From Desulfobacteraceae bacterium (lineage in GTDB: Bacteria > Desulfobacterota > Desulfobacteria > Desulfobacterales > Desulfobacteraceae), in NCBI GenBank assembly GCA_023140455.1, contig JAGLLQ010000216.1, positions 1-5,466 on the forward strand: a stretch of DNA of 5,466 bases, read 5' to 3'. Position 1 is the first letter of the stretch; each line of letters begins with the position of its first letter. Made by a program: the position numbers and the translations under genes. The notes under the pieces are model-generated. The model made no database searches, was not told where the DNA came from, and worked only from the letters and a program-made list of their open reading frames with translations. Shown here in pieces: positions 1 to 5,466 of this stretch.

Positions 1-1736
1 TATGATTTTAAATAATCAGGATCTGTTTTAATAGCTTCTTGTAATGCGCTTTCAGTTTGTTTAAGATTTTTCTGGCTCTGGTAAACTTTAGCTTGAGTGT
101 TGTAAATTAATGCTCTGATTCGGTTATTATTATCAGCAATTTTTAGTTGGCTCTCACATAAAAGATGTGCGTTTTCAAAATTTTTCTGGGCAACATAGTT
201 TCTGATTCTTAGATTAAATACATCAAGGAGATTATTGTTGATGCTAAAGGCTTTACTAAGAAGTTCTTCTGCCTTTTTATATTGTTTTTGTCCGGATTTT
301 ATAAGTGCAAGCTGAAAATATCCTCTATCATTTGTCGGATCAATTTTAATGAGTTTGCTAAAACCATTTTCTGCTTCTTGAATTTTTTTTTGTAGAACAT
401 TTATATTTACCATGGTCAAAATTGCACGGTAGTTATCAGGTGCAATATTAAGAGCTTCAGATGCATGTTGTTCAGCCCGATTAAAGGATTGTTTACGAAA
501 GTACAGGTCAGCAAGCAGTAATCTTGAATTAAGATGCTTTGGGTTAAGTTCAATAGCTTTTGTAACTGCTGAAGCAGCAAGTTCTCTTCTGTTAAGGCCG
601 ATGCTGGTAAGTGCTTTATAATAATGAATGCGGAAATCAGAAGGTTCTTCTTTTTCAAGAGTTTGTATGTCTTTTAAGGCTTTTTCAAAGTCTCTTTTGA
701 AAATCATTATTTGGGATTTCAGCAATCTGGTTTCAAAATAATTTGGTCTTTTTTCAAGTATTGCAGAGATAATTGAGTTTGCTTTATCAAGATTCTGATT
801 TTCATAATAGAATTTAGCAAGAGCATGTTTGGCGGCAATATTGTCAGGATTTTCCAGGGCGGCATTTTCGTATTCTGTTATTGCTTTTTCTTTTTCATTA
901 GTTTCCCTGTAAAATTCAGCAAGGACTAAATGAGGTTTTACTTTGTCAGATGCAATATCAATTGCTTTTTGGAAAGATTTTTCAGCAAAGGCATGTTTTT
1001 GACGCTTTAAATAGAAGTTTCCCAGAATGATCAGGATATCAGAGTTTTCAGGGTTATTTTCTGCTGCATTTTTTATCTGTTTTTCAGTCTTATCATAATC
1101 TTTTCTGCTAAAGTAAAAACCTGCCAGGTCAAGCCTTGGTTTAATGGCTTTGGGCGATACCTCTGTAGCTTTAATAAGAAGTTTTTCAGCCTGATCAAAT
1201 TCTTTATTGAAAACTTTTATGCGGGCAAGCCCTTGCAGAGCTTTAGTATATGTGCGATCAAGCTCAATAATTTTTTTATAATTTTTTGATGCATTGTCAA
1301 GGTCTTTTTCTACAATCAATAATTGAGCTTGTAAATATAAAGCTTCTATATTTTCCGGATCGCTTGTTAGAACTTTTTCAATTCTTGTTTTTGTTTTATC
1401 TTGATTTTTGCTTAAAAAATAGAGTCGGGCAAGGTTTATTAAAACATCTTTATTTTCAGGTGCTATGTTTTCTGCGTTGGAGTAATATTTGAAAGCATTC
1501 CTTGGATCACCAAGCTTTAACATGGTGTCACCGAGTTTTACAAGGGCTTCTGTGTATTTATTATCTATCTGAATAGCATTCTTATATTCGATTTCAGCTT
1601 TTTTGTATTGCTCTTCCTGAAAGTATTTATTCCCTTTATCAAAATGACTCAGTTTTTTTTCCTGATCGCTTAAACATCCTGTAAAAGAAAAGAAAATTAT
1701 TATATAAAAACAGATAATTTTTGAAAAAAATTTCAT
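1..1736 (-). CDS. prsT: PrsT-like TPR-repeat lipoprotein (PEP-CTERM system), C-terminus outside window
   Basis: The frame is open from the ATG at 1734-1736 to the window edge, giving 578 codons with no stop, so the C-terminus is missing. Residues 1-21 form a lipoprotein signal peptide: Lys2/Lys6, a hydrophobic stretch at about 7-19, then F-T-G-C with Cys21 as the lipidated residue. Leu at +2 gives no inner-membrane retention signal, so outer-membrane anchoring facing the periplasm is likely. From about residue 30 to the edge the protein is a chain of roughly 16 TPR units of ~34 residues, with the usual A-x-x-x-Y/F, A and P-x-N/D signatures (for example the IAPEN and SDPEN turns). PrsT proteins of PEP-CTERM/exosortase loci are lipoproteins of about 900 residues built this way, so about a third would lie outside. 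TPR arrays mediate protein contacts; the exact role of PrsT is not established. The start is supported by a GGGAGGG Shine-Dalgarno at 1742-1748, 5 bases upstream. The prsT name rests on architecture and the neighbouring CAAX-like and ATPase genes; a generic TPR lipoprotein is the alternative. Confidence 0.8.
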   Translation of the reverse strand, partial: MKFFSKIICFYIIIFFSFTGCLSDQEKKLSHFDKGNKYFQEEQYKKAEIEYKNAIQIDNKYTEALVKLGDTMLKLGDPRNAFKYYSNAENIAPENKDVLINLARLYFLSKNQDKTKTRIEKVLTSDPENIEALYLQAQLLIVEKDLDNASKNYKKIIELDRTYTKALQGLARIKVFNKEFDQAEKLLIKATEVSPKAIKPRLDLAGFYFSRKDYDKTEKQIKNAAENNPENSDILIILGNFYLKRQKHAFAEKSFQKAIDIASDKVKPHLVLAEFYRETNEKEKAITEYENAALENPDNIAAKHALAKFYYENQNLDKANSIISAILEKRPNYFETRLLKSQIMIFKRDFEKALKDIQTLEKEEPSDFRIHYYKALTSIGLNRRELAASAVTKAIELNPKHLNSRLLLADLYFRKQSFNRAEQHASEALNIAPDNYRAILTMVNINVLQKKIQEAENGFSKLIKIDPTNDRGYFQLALIKSGQKQYKKAEELLSKAFSINNNLLDVFNLRIRNYVAQKNFENAHLLCESQLKIADNNNRIRALIYNTQAKVYQSQKNLKQTESALQEAIKTDPDYLKS

Positions 1737-1764
1737 CAACACCCTCCCGGTGAAACTGGAATAA

Positions 1765-1793
1765 TGGACATTTATTATGAAAAACATTATAAC
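1765..1793 (+). promoter_or_regulatory. Sigma-70-like promoter of the CAAX-protease-like gene
   Basis: TGGACA at 1765-1770 (5 of 6 to TTGACA), a 17-bp spacer, and TATAAC at 1788-1793 (5 of 6 to TATAAT). The predicted start point is near 1800, about 40 nt before the TTG start codon. Its -10 shares bases 1788-1791 with the -10 of the divergent lipoprotein promoter, so the two promoters probably compete for RNA polymerase. Confidence 0.5.
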
Positions 1794-1794
1794 A
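1786..1794 (-). promoter_or_regulatory. Extended -10 promoter of the TPR lipoprotein gene
   Basis: Read on the minus strand, 1794-1786 is TGTTATAAT: a perfect TATAAT preceded by the TGn extension. No convincing -35 is found 16-18 bp upstream (TTTTCG at best), which fits an extended -10 promoter. The transcript would start near 1780, leaving a leader of about 44 nt containing the GGGAGGG ribosome binding site. This is a prediction from consensus matching only. Confidence 0.5.
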
Positions 1795-1840
1795 TTAATA
1801 TTTAAGCACGAAAACAATTAATAGTATAGGAAAGAACAAT

Positions 1841-2491
1841 TTGTCAATTGAAAATAAAAAATATGAATATTTACCTTATATAACGCCTTTTGCATTATTT
1901 GCCCTATTAAGTTATTTTGGCTGTTTGTCAGTTATCCCTGAGGCATACGTATATCCTGTCAAAGCAATTGTCACAACAATAGTCTTAGTGTTTATCTGGA
2001 AGTATGTTAAGAATGAAGTTTGTTTTGAGTTTGATTTAATTGCTGTCATAGGCGGAATTATTGTGTTTTTATTCTGGACGGGTTTAGAAGGTGTATATCC
2101 ATTGATAGGGAACCCAATAGGCTTTAATCCATGGGAACTTTCTTCAGGATCTTTTGTGTATATTTTGATAGTATTCCGGTTATTTGGAGCAAGCCTGGTT
2201 GTACCGATTATCGAGGAATTGTTCTGGAGATCATTTGCGTTAAGATTTTTAATTGATACAAATTTTTTAAATATCAGGCCCGGCACGTTTTCTGTATTTT
2301 CGTTTATTTTAGTTTCAATTTCTTTTGGGTTTGAACATTATAGATGGCTGCCCGGAATACTAGCTGGATTTGTTTATGCCCTGTGTTATTATCGCACCAG
2401 GAATCTGTTTTCTCCTATTCTTGCACATGCAGTGACCAATTTACTTCTAGGGATTTATGTGCTGTGGTCTGGTCATTGGTCGTTCTGGTAA
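1841..2491 (+). CDS. CPBP/CAAX protease-related membrane protein (PEP-CTERM-associated type)
   Basis: A 216-residue integral membrane protein with several hydrophobic helices (about 12-32, 37-57, 66-84, 104-122, 150-165, 171-185 and 192-209). It carries all three signatures of the CPBP (CAAX protease and bacteriocin-processing) intramembrane metalloprotease family: E-E-x-x-x-R as EELFWR at 125-130, F-x-x-x-H at 162-166 (His166), and H-x-x-x-N at 196-200. The Glu and His residues are the expected catalytic or metal-binding ones, so the enzyme looks intact. Its size and its place beside a PrsT-like gene and an ExeA-like ATPase match the CAAX prenyl protease-related family associated with exosortase systems. 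Bacterial members do not usually act on prenylated proteins, and the substrate here is unknown; processing of a sorted envelope protein is inference. The start is a TTG, chosen because AGGAAAG (1828-1834) lies 6 bases upstream and no better in-frame start is seen. The 3' end overlaps the convergent ATPase gene by 19 bp. Confidence 0.85.
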   Translation: MSIENKKYEYLPYITPFALFALLSYFGCLSVIPEAYVYPVKAIVTTIVLVFIWKYVKNEVCFEFDLIAVIGGIIVFLFWTGLEGVYPLIGNPIGFNPWELSSGSFVYILIVFRLFGASLVVPIIEELFWRSFALRFLIDTNFLNIRPGTFSVFSFILVSISFGFEHYRWLPGILAGFVYALCYYRTRNLFSPILAHAVTNLLLGIYVLWSGHWSFW

Positions 2492-3990
2492 GCCGTGATT
2501 TCAACACGGCGGTTCATCTGCCTGCCTATGGGAGTATCATTGCTTTCAACAGGATTTTCATTTCCAAGTCCTCTTACTATGATTTGTTCTGGCTTGATTC
2601 CTTTGCCTAATAGAAAGCTTTTGACAATGTTTGCTCTTAATTTAGAAAGATTAATATTGTATAGAGGTGCACCCCTTGAATCAGTATAACCGGTAATTTC
2701 CATTTTTGCATCAGGGTAATTTTGAAGAAATTCTGCATATTCATTTATCAAAATCAAGCCGTCTTTGTTAAAATCATTGGTGTTATGGTTGAATCTGATA
2801 ATGATAGTTTTTGTTTCAAATGGTGGAGGCGCAGGTTTTGTTTCAGTTGATTTTTTATCATCAACTTTTGAATTTTCGTTATTTTCGGTTAAGGCTATGT
2901 TTGTTTTATTTTGATCTTCTAAAGGCGATTGGACAGGAGTTGTTATCGCTAGTTGTTGTTTGTCAGCATTATGATAAAGAAAAATAAGCATAATAAGTAA
3001 TATGCATAGAGCAAAAGCAGGCATTGCTATAAGTAAGGTTTTGAGTTTTATCGAAATTTTTTTTAAAATATTAAATGCAGCTTTTTCATCAGGGGATGGG
3101 ATTTGAATTGTAGTGGATTCGGTTTCTTTATGTTCTAAGGTATCAACTTCTAATGTTTCCGAGTCGCTTGAAGTCATTCCTGAAGGTATATCAAGTTCTG
3201 CAGCACATTCTTGTACAATAGATTCATCTATTTTTTTTTGTTTATTAACATATCCTGATAAAAGGCAATGATCGCAGAGAATATTGATCCTACGGGGAGC
3301 TCCTTCAGCATGTTGATGGATCTTCTGAACAGCACTATTAGTAAATAATTCGCGAGAAGTGCCTGCAACCTTCAGACGGTGTTTGATGTAGTCATAGGTC
3401 TCAAAAGTGGTAAGAGGATGCAAATTATAGTTAAGGGAAAGCCGTTGCCTTACAGCTCGGTTGGATTTTTTTAAAAGAATGTCATTGAATTCATTTTGGC
3501 CGACAAAAAAAATATTCAAAATCTTTGACTCAGCCCGATCAATATTGGAAAGCAGACGTATCTGTTCCAGCATCTCATCTGTCAATAATTGTGCCTCATC
3601 AATAATCAGCAGTACTTTTTTCCCGTTTTTTGCAGCATTCATTAAAAATTTTTTAAAACTTATCAGAAAACTACCTTTGGTCTTAAAGTCTTCCTCCATT
3701 CCAAATGAGTAAGCTACATAATTAATGAAATCGATAAAATCAAGGTTGCAGTCTGGTACTGAAGCACAGATGATACCATTGTTATTCTTAAGACTCTGGA
3801 GTAAGGTATTTATTAGAGTTGTTTTTCCTGTGCCCACATCTCCTGTGAGCAATACAAACCCCTTGTTATTAATTATTCCGTATTTCAGGGTTGCCAAGGC
3901 TTCTTGATGCTTTTCGCCTGCCCACATGAATTTAGGATCTGCACTGGTTTGGAAGGGCTTAGCTTTAATATGGTAAAAGTTTCTATACAT
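2473..3990 (-). CDS. ExeA/PEP-CTERM-type AAA ATPase fused through one TM helix to an OmpA-like domain
   Basis: 505 residues in three parts. Residues 1-270 form a cytoplasmic AAA ATPase of the ExeA/GspA and XrtA-associated type: the N-terminal M-Y-x-x-F-Y-x-I-K-x-K-P-F opening typical of that family, Walker A GDVGTGKTT at 50-58, Walker B VLLIIDEAQ at 126-134 (Asp131, Glu132), a sensor-1-like FFVGQNEF at 161-168, arginines at 179-183 and sensor-2 GAPRRIN at 230-236. A transmembrane helix lies at about 315-339, followed by a Lys/Pro-rich periplasmic linker (340-391). Residues 395-502 are an OmpA-like peptidoglycan-binding domain with TGYTDSRG at 433-440, LSKLRA at 448-453 and NRRVEI at 493-498. 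Asp437 and Arg452 have the spacing of the pair that binds diaminopimelate in OmpA proteins. ExeA uses ATP and a peptidoglycan-binding domain to help insert a secretin; here an OmpA domain takes that place, so a role in assembling or anchoring an envelope export complex is inferred. The start matches the family N-terminus, but only a T9 run precedes the ATG and no Shine-Dalgarno is visible. It is the second gene of an operon, 9 bases after its neighbour. Confidence 0.9.
   Translation of the reverse strand: MYRNFYHIKAKPFQTSADPKFMWAGEKHQEALATLKYGIINNKGFVLLTGDVGTGKTTLINTLLQSLKNNNGIICASVPDCNLDFIDFINYVAYSFGMEEDFKTKGSFLISFKKFLMNAAKNGKKVLLIIDEAQLLTDEMLEQIRLLSNIDRAESKILNIFFVGQNEFNDILLKKSNRAVRQRLSLNYNLHPLTTFETYDYIKHRLKVAGTSRELFTNSAVQKIHQHAEGAPRRINILCDHCLLSGYVNKQKKIDESIVQECAAELDIPSGMTSSDSETLEVDTLEHKETESTTIQIPSPDEKAAFNILKKISIKLKTLLIAMPAFALCILLIMLIFLYHNADKQQLAITTPVQSPLEDQNKTNIALTENNENSKVDDKKSTETKPAPPPFETKTIIIRFNHNTNDFNKDGLILINEYAEFLQNYPDAKMEITGYTDSRGAPLYNINLSKLRANIVKSFLLGKGIKPEQIIVRGLGNENPVESNDTPIGRQMNRRVEITAYQNDQ
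2492..2510 (+). terminator. Possible weak hairpin after the CAAX-like gene
   Basis: GCCGTG (2492-2497) and CACGGC (2505-2510) are perfect inverted repeats around a 7-base loop, starting immediately after the TAA stop of the plus-strand gene. No T-run follows on either strand, so it is not a standard intrinsic terminator. The bases also encode the conserved Asn-Arg-Arg-Val stretch of the OmpA-like domain on the other strand, so the symmetry may be coincidental. Confidence 0.25.
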
Positions 3991-3999
3991 AAAAAAAAA

Positions 4000-5088
4000 T
4001 TAGAGGCTGTTTAAAAATTCCATATCTTTATGTTGTTTTTTTTTTGTTCCAATAACAATAATTTCAATCAAGTTGTCTTTATTTCTTGTGAAATAGAGCC
4101 TGCCATTATAGCCGAAAATAATTTCAAAAAAAGATGCTTTATTTCTTTTACCTAAAAACACTTTGCGCTTAATAATAACGTTTTCAGAATTATTATTCAA
4201 CTGATGGATGATTTCCTCTGCTTTGATTTGCATTTCCTGGCTCAATTCATTAAAACTGGTCATTGCTTTACGGCTAATATTTATATTAGTGTATAGCACA
4301 GTAAATCTTTTGGCAATGAAATCAAAAGTTTTTCTTTTATTTGCCCCGTGTTTTCTCCTTTCGAGTTTCCGGGATTCTTTTTCTTTTTTGAGTTTAATAA
4401 AAGGATTAAGCTTTTCTTCAAGATTAACAATCTCAAGGAACATTTCGTCTTCATTAATTTTTGCTTTTGTTTTATTTTTTTGGTATTTTTCGTTTAAGGA
4501 TTTTATATTGTCAAAAAGATGTTTCTTTTCATCTCTAAGCCCATCAATTTTTTTTCCCCGCTTTTTTTCAACTGCTTCTGATTTGTTAAGACCTATGTTA
4601 TAAAAAAATATAAAAATAGCCAGGAAAAGAAAAATATAAATTACAAGTACAAGGAAGGCGAATTTAGTACCATACCCCAGCTCAACAGAAACATTTATAT
4701 TAAGTCCGTTATTTATGATTTCCCAGTTTTTTATAGCAATGGTAACAAGAGCATCGCTGGGTTCGTTGTCTATGTCCTTATCAAAAAGAGTATAATATGA
4801 AGGATAGATGATTTGTCCATTGTTTGTTGTAATTATTATCTCAATATTTATTCCAAGTTTTACAACCAGAAAATCGTTTTTTAAAAACTGAGTCATGTTT
4901 TCAACAACAGCTTCATGGATCTTTTTAGTTCCATCAAAAAGGCGATTTGTATCTCCTAAATAAATTTGTTCAATTTTTTGTTGGTATATTGGTTCAAGAT
5001 AAATTTGTAAAAGAGAAAGTGTGCCTGCATATAATAATGGTGGCATTATCAGACATATAATCATTATTTTAAGTGGAAAAAACCTCAA
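4000..5088 (-). CDS. Membrane-anchored coiled-coil protein with a C-terminal RelE/ParE-like domain
   Basis: I do not recognise this 362-residue protein as a named family. Visible parts: a transmembrane helix at about 6-29; a periplasmic region of ~112 residues (30-141) whose NIEIIITTNNGQIIYP segment (81-96) resembles a strand-turn-strand of small Cache/PAS-like sensor domains; a second helix at 142-164; a highly charged, Lys/Glu-rich cytoplasmic stretch (170-250) predicted to be coiled coil; and a terminal domain (about 262-362) with a RelE/ParE pattern. In that domain two helices (SRKAMTSFNELSQEMQIKAEEIIHQL region, 272-297) are followed by a strand set ending in RLYFT, IIVIGTKKK and DMEFLNSL. 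By hand alignment to E. coli RelE, Arg61 is kept (Arg330), Arg81 becomes Lys349, Lys52 and Lys54 become Glu322 and Ile324, and Tyr87 has no match, so mRNA cleavage is doubtful. No antitoxin gene is adjacent. The start is TTG with AAGGGAG (5104-5098) 9 bases upstream; Met9 is a less likely alternative. It is first in an operon with the ATPase-OmpA gene, suggesting a signalling or adaptor role for that protein. Confidence 0.75.
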   Translation of the reverse strand: MRFFPLKIMIICLIMPPLLYAGTLSLLQIYLEPIYQQKIEQIYLGDTNRLFDGTKKIHEAVVENMTQFLKNDFLVVKLGINIEIIITTNNGQIIYPSYYTLFDKDIDNEPSDALVTIAIKNWEIINNGLNINVSVELGYGTKFAFLVLVIYIFLFLAIFIFFYNIGLNKSEAVEKKRGKKIDGLRDEKKHLFDNIKSLNEKYQKNKTKAKINEDEMFLEIVNLEEKLNPFIKLKKEKESRKLERRKHGANKRKTFDFIAKRFTVLYTNINISRKAMTSFNELSQEMQIKAEEIIHQLNNNSENVIIKRKVFLGKRNKASFFEIIFGYNGRLYFTRNKDNLIEIIVIGTKKKQHKDMEFLNSL

Positions 5089-5119
5089 ATTTATTTACTC
5101 CCTTAGAAACTTTTAGTAT

Positions 5120-5148
5120 TTTATACAAAAGATAAGACTGGTTGGCAA
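5120..5148 (-). promoter_or_regulatory. Sigma-70-like promoter of the membrane protein/ATPase operon
   Basis: On the minus strand, TTGCCA at 5148-5143 (5 of 6), a 17-bp spacer and TATAAA at 5125-5120 (5 of 6). Transcription would begin near 5112, giving a short leader of about 24 nt that includes the AAGGGAG ribosome binding site. The -35 lies only 15 bp beyond the 3' end of the tRNA gene, and no terminator separates the two, so some read-through from the tRNA promoter is also possible. Confidence 0.6.
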
Positions 5149-5163
5149 GAGATTAAATATTAT

Positions 5164-5241
5164 TGGCGCGACCCGGAGAGATTCGAACTCCCGACCCCCT
5201 GATTCGTAGTCAGGTGCTCTATCCAGCTGAGCCACGGGCGC
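5164..5241 (-). tRNA. tRNA-Arg (anticodon ACG)
   Basis: A complete class I cloverleaf on the minus strand. The acceptor 5' strand is GCGCCCG, U8-G9 follow, and the D stem is GCTC/GAGC. The anticodon stem CCTGA/TCAGG is perfect around loop CTACGAA, giving anticodon ACG (5207-5205), which would be edited to ICG to read CGU, CGC and CGA. The T arm is GGGAG/CTCTC around TTCGAAT with one G-U pair. The CCA end is encoded. The total is 78 nt, one more than expected: the 3' acceptor strand reads CGGGTCGC before discriminator G, so a U (5171) is unpaired in the acceptor stem. Identity is secure; full function with the bulge is less certain. Confidence 0.95.
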
Positions 5242-5257
5242 GTATGCTGAAGGGTTG

Positions 5258-5286
5258 TATATACCAAGGATTATAAAAAATTTCAA
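5258..5286 (-). promoter_or_regulatory. Promoter of tRNA-Arg
   Basis: On the minus strand, TTGAAA at 5286-5281 (5 of 6 to TTGACA), a 17-bp spacer and TATATA at 5263-5258 (5 of 6 to TATAAT). The start point would fall near 5251, about 10 nt before the first base of the tRNA, which is the usual arrangement for a single tRNA transcription unit with a short 5' leader removed by RNase P. Confidence 0.6.
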
Positions 5287-5466
5287 GTATTAAAAAAAAG
5301 TGCGCAGGGTAATATTTTTTAATTTACATAATTTCTCTGTTCTGATCAACGACAATTATAATTTTCTTTTAACGACAATTAAAATTCCCGTTTTCAATAT
5401 ATTCCAACCTATTAATTTTATACATAATACTTGCAAAATATGGTAAATATTCGGTCAAGCACTTCA
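5287..5466. other. AT-rich intergenic region with no firm gene
   Basis: Upstream of the tRNA promoter the sequence is very AT-rich and holds the direct repeat above. Two edge fragments are open but cannot be judged. A minus-strand frame enters at 5464 and stops at 5369-5371 (31 residues, ending in N-C-R), which could be the C-terminus of a gene beyond the right edge. On the plus strand an ATG at 5440 stays open for 9 codons to the edge without a clear ribosome binding site. No RNA gene or terminator hairpin is evident. Confidence 0.4.
5348..5386. repeat. Two 16-bp direct repeats, period 23 bp
   Basis: AACGACAATTATAATT (5348-5363) and AACGACAATTAAAATT (5371-5386) match at 15 of 16 positions and are separated by 7 bases. 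The 23-bp period puts the copies about two helical turns apart, on roughly the same DNA face, as in paired binding sites for a regulator. With only two copies, neither a CRISPR nor a longer array is supported. Function unknown. Confidence 0.6.

Noticed and set aside
416..658. 80-codon minus-strand frame within the TPR gene
   Set aside because: It lies in another frame of the continuous TPR reading frame, which explains the region fully.
1912..2286. 124-codon open frame on the minus strand inside the CAAX-like gene
   Set aside because: It is antisense to conserved catalytic motifs, has no recognisable features or ribosome binding site, and is a shadow of the real gene.
4000..4350. A classical RelE toxin-antitoxin pair
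   Set aside because: The RelE-like domain is fused in frame to a membrane protein, lacks most catalytic residues, and no small antitoxin gene sits beside it.
4208..4603. 131-codon plus-strand frame opposite the coiled-coil membrane protein
   Set aside because: Its Phe/Ser/Leu-rich composition is what the antisense of a Lys/Glu-rich coiled coil gives; no start signals.
1..5163. Integrated mobile element using the tRNA-Arg 3' end as attachment site
   Set aside because: No second copy of the tRNA 3' end, no integrase and no other mobile-element gene is present in the window; only the odd acceptor base hints at it.
5293..5330. Intrinsic terminator suggested by the T8 tract on the minus strand
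   Set aside because: The bases before the tract form only a TGCGCA palindrome with no loop, so no stable hairpin is possible.

Overview
This is an AT-rich window of about 5.5 kb, roughly one third G+C by eye. Its protein families point to a Gram-negative envelope: a lipoprotein signal peptide, an OmpA-type peptidoglycan-binding domain, and three components of the kind that accompany PEP-CTERM/exosortase loci. Low G+C combined with these families would fit a deltaproteobacterium such as a member of the Desulfobacterales. That assignment is an inference and was not tested by any search.

Layout from left to right. Positions 1-1736 (minus strand) hold the first 578 codons of a long TPR-repeat lipoprotein of the PrsT type, cut by the window edge. 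It is divergent from a CPBP/CAAX-protease-like membrane protein at 1841-2491 (plus strand), and the two predicted promoters overlap at their -10 elements. The CAAX-like gene converges on, and overlaps by 19 bp, a 505-residue minus-strand protein (2473-3990). That protein joins an ExeA/PEP-CTERM-type AAA ATPase, one transmembrane helix and a periplasmic OmpA-like domain. Nine bases upstream of it, in the same direction, is a 362-residue gene (4000-5088): a two-helix membrane protein with a small periplasmic domain, a cytoplasmic coiled-coil region and a C-terminal domain resembling RelE/ParE toxins. This two-gene operon has a good sigma-70-like promoter just downstream of a tRNA-Arg(ACG) gene (5164-5241, minus), which has its own promoter. 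The last ~180 bases hold a short direct repeat and no gene that can be called with confidence.

The TPR lipoprotein, the CAAX-related protease and the ExeA-like ATPase are families that recur with exosortase-dependent protein sorting and exopolysaccharide export. No exosortase, PEP-CTERM substrate or glycosyltransferase is in the window; if the assignment is right they should lie elsewhere, most likely beyond the left edge. The ATPase-OmpA fusion would couple cytoplasmic ATP hydrolysis to the peptidoglycan layer, as ExeA does in type II secretion. The most unusual element is its operon partner, a membrane-anchored protein ending in a RelE-like fold that appears to have lost most of the RelE catalytic residues. 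It may be a sensor or adaptor for the ATPase rather than a toxin.
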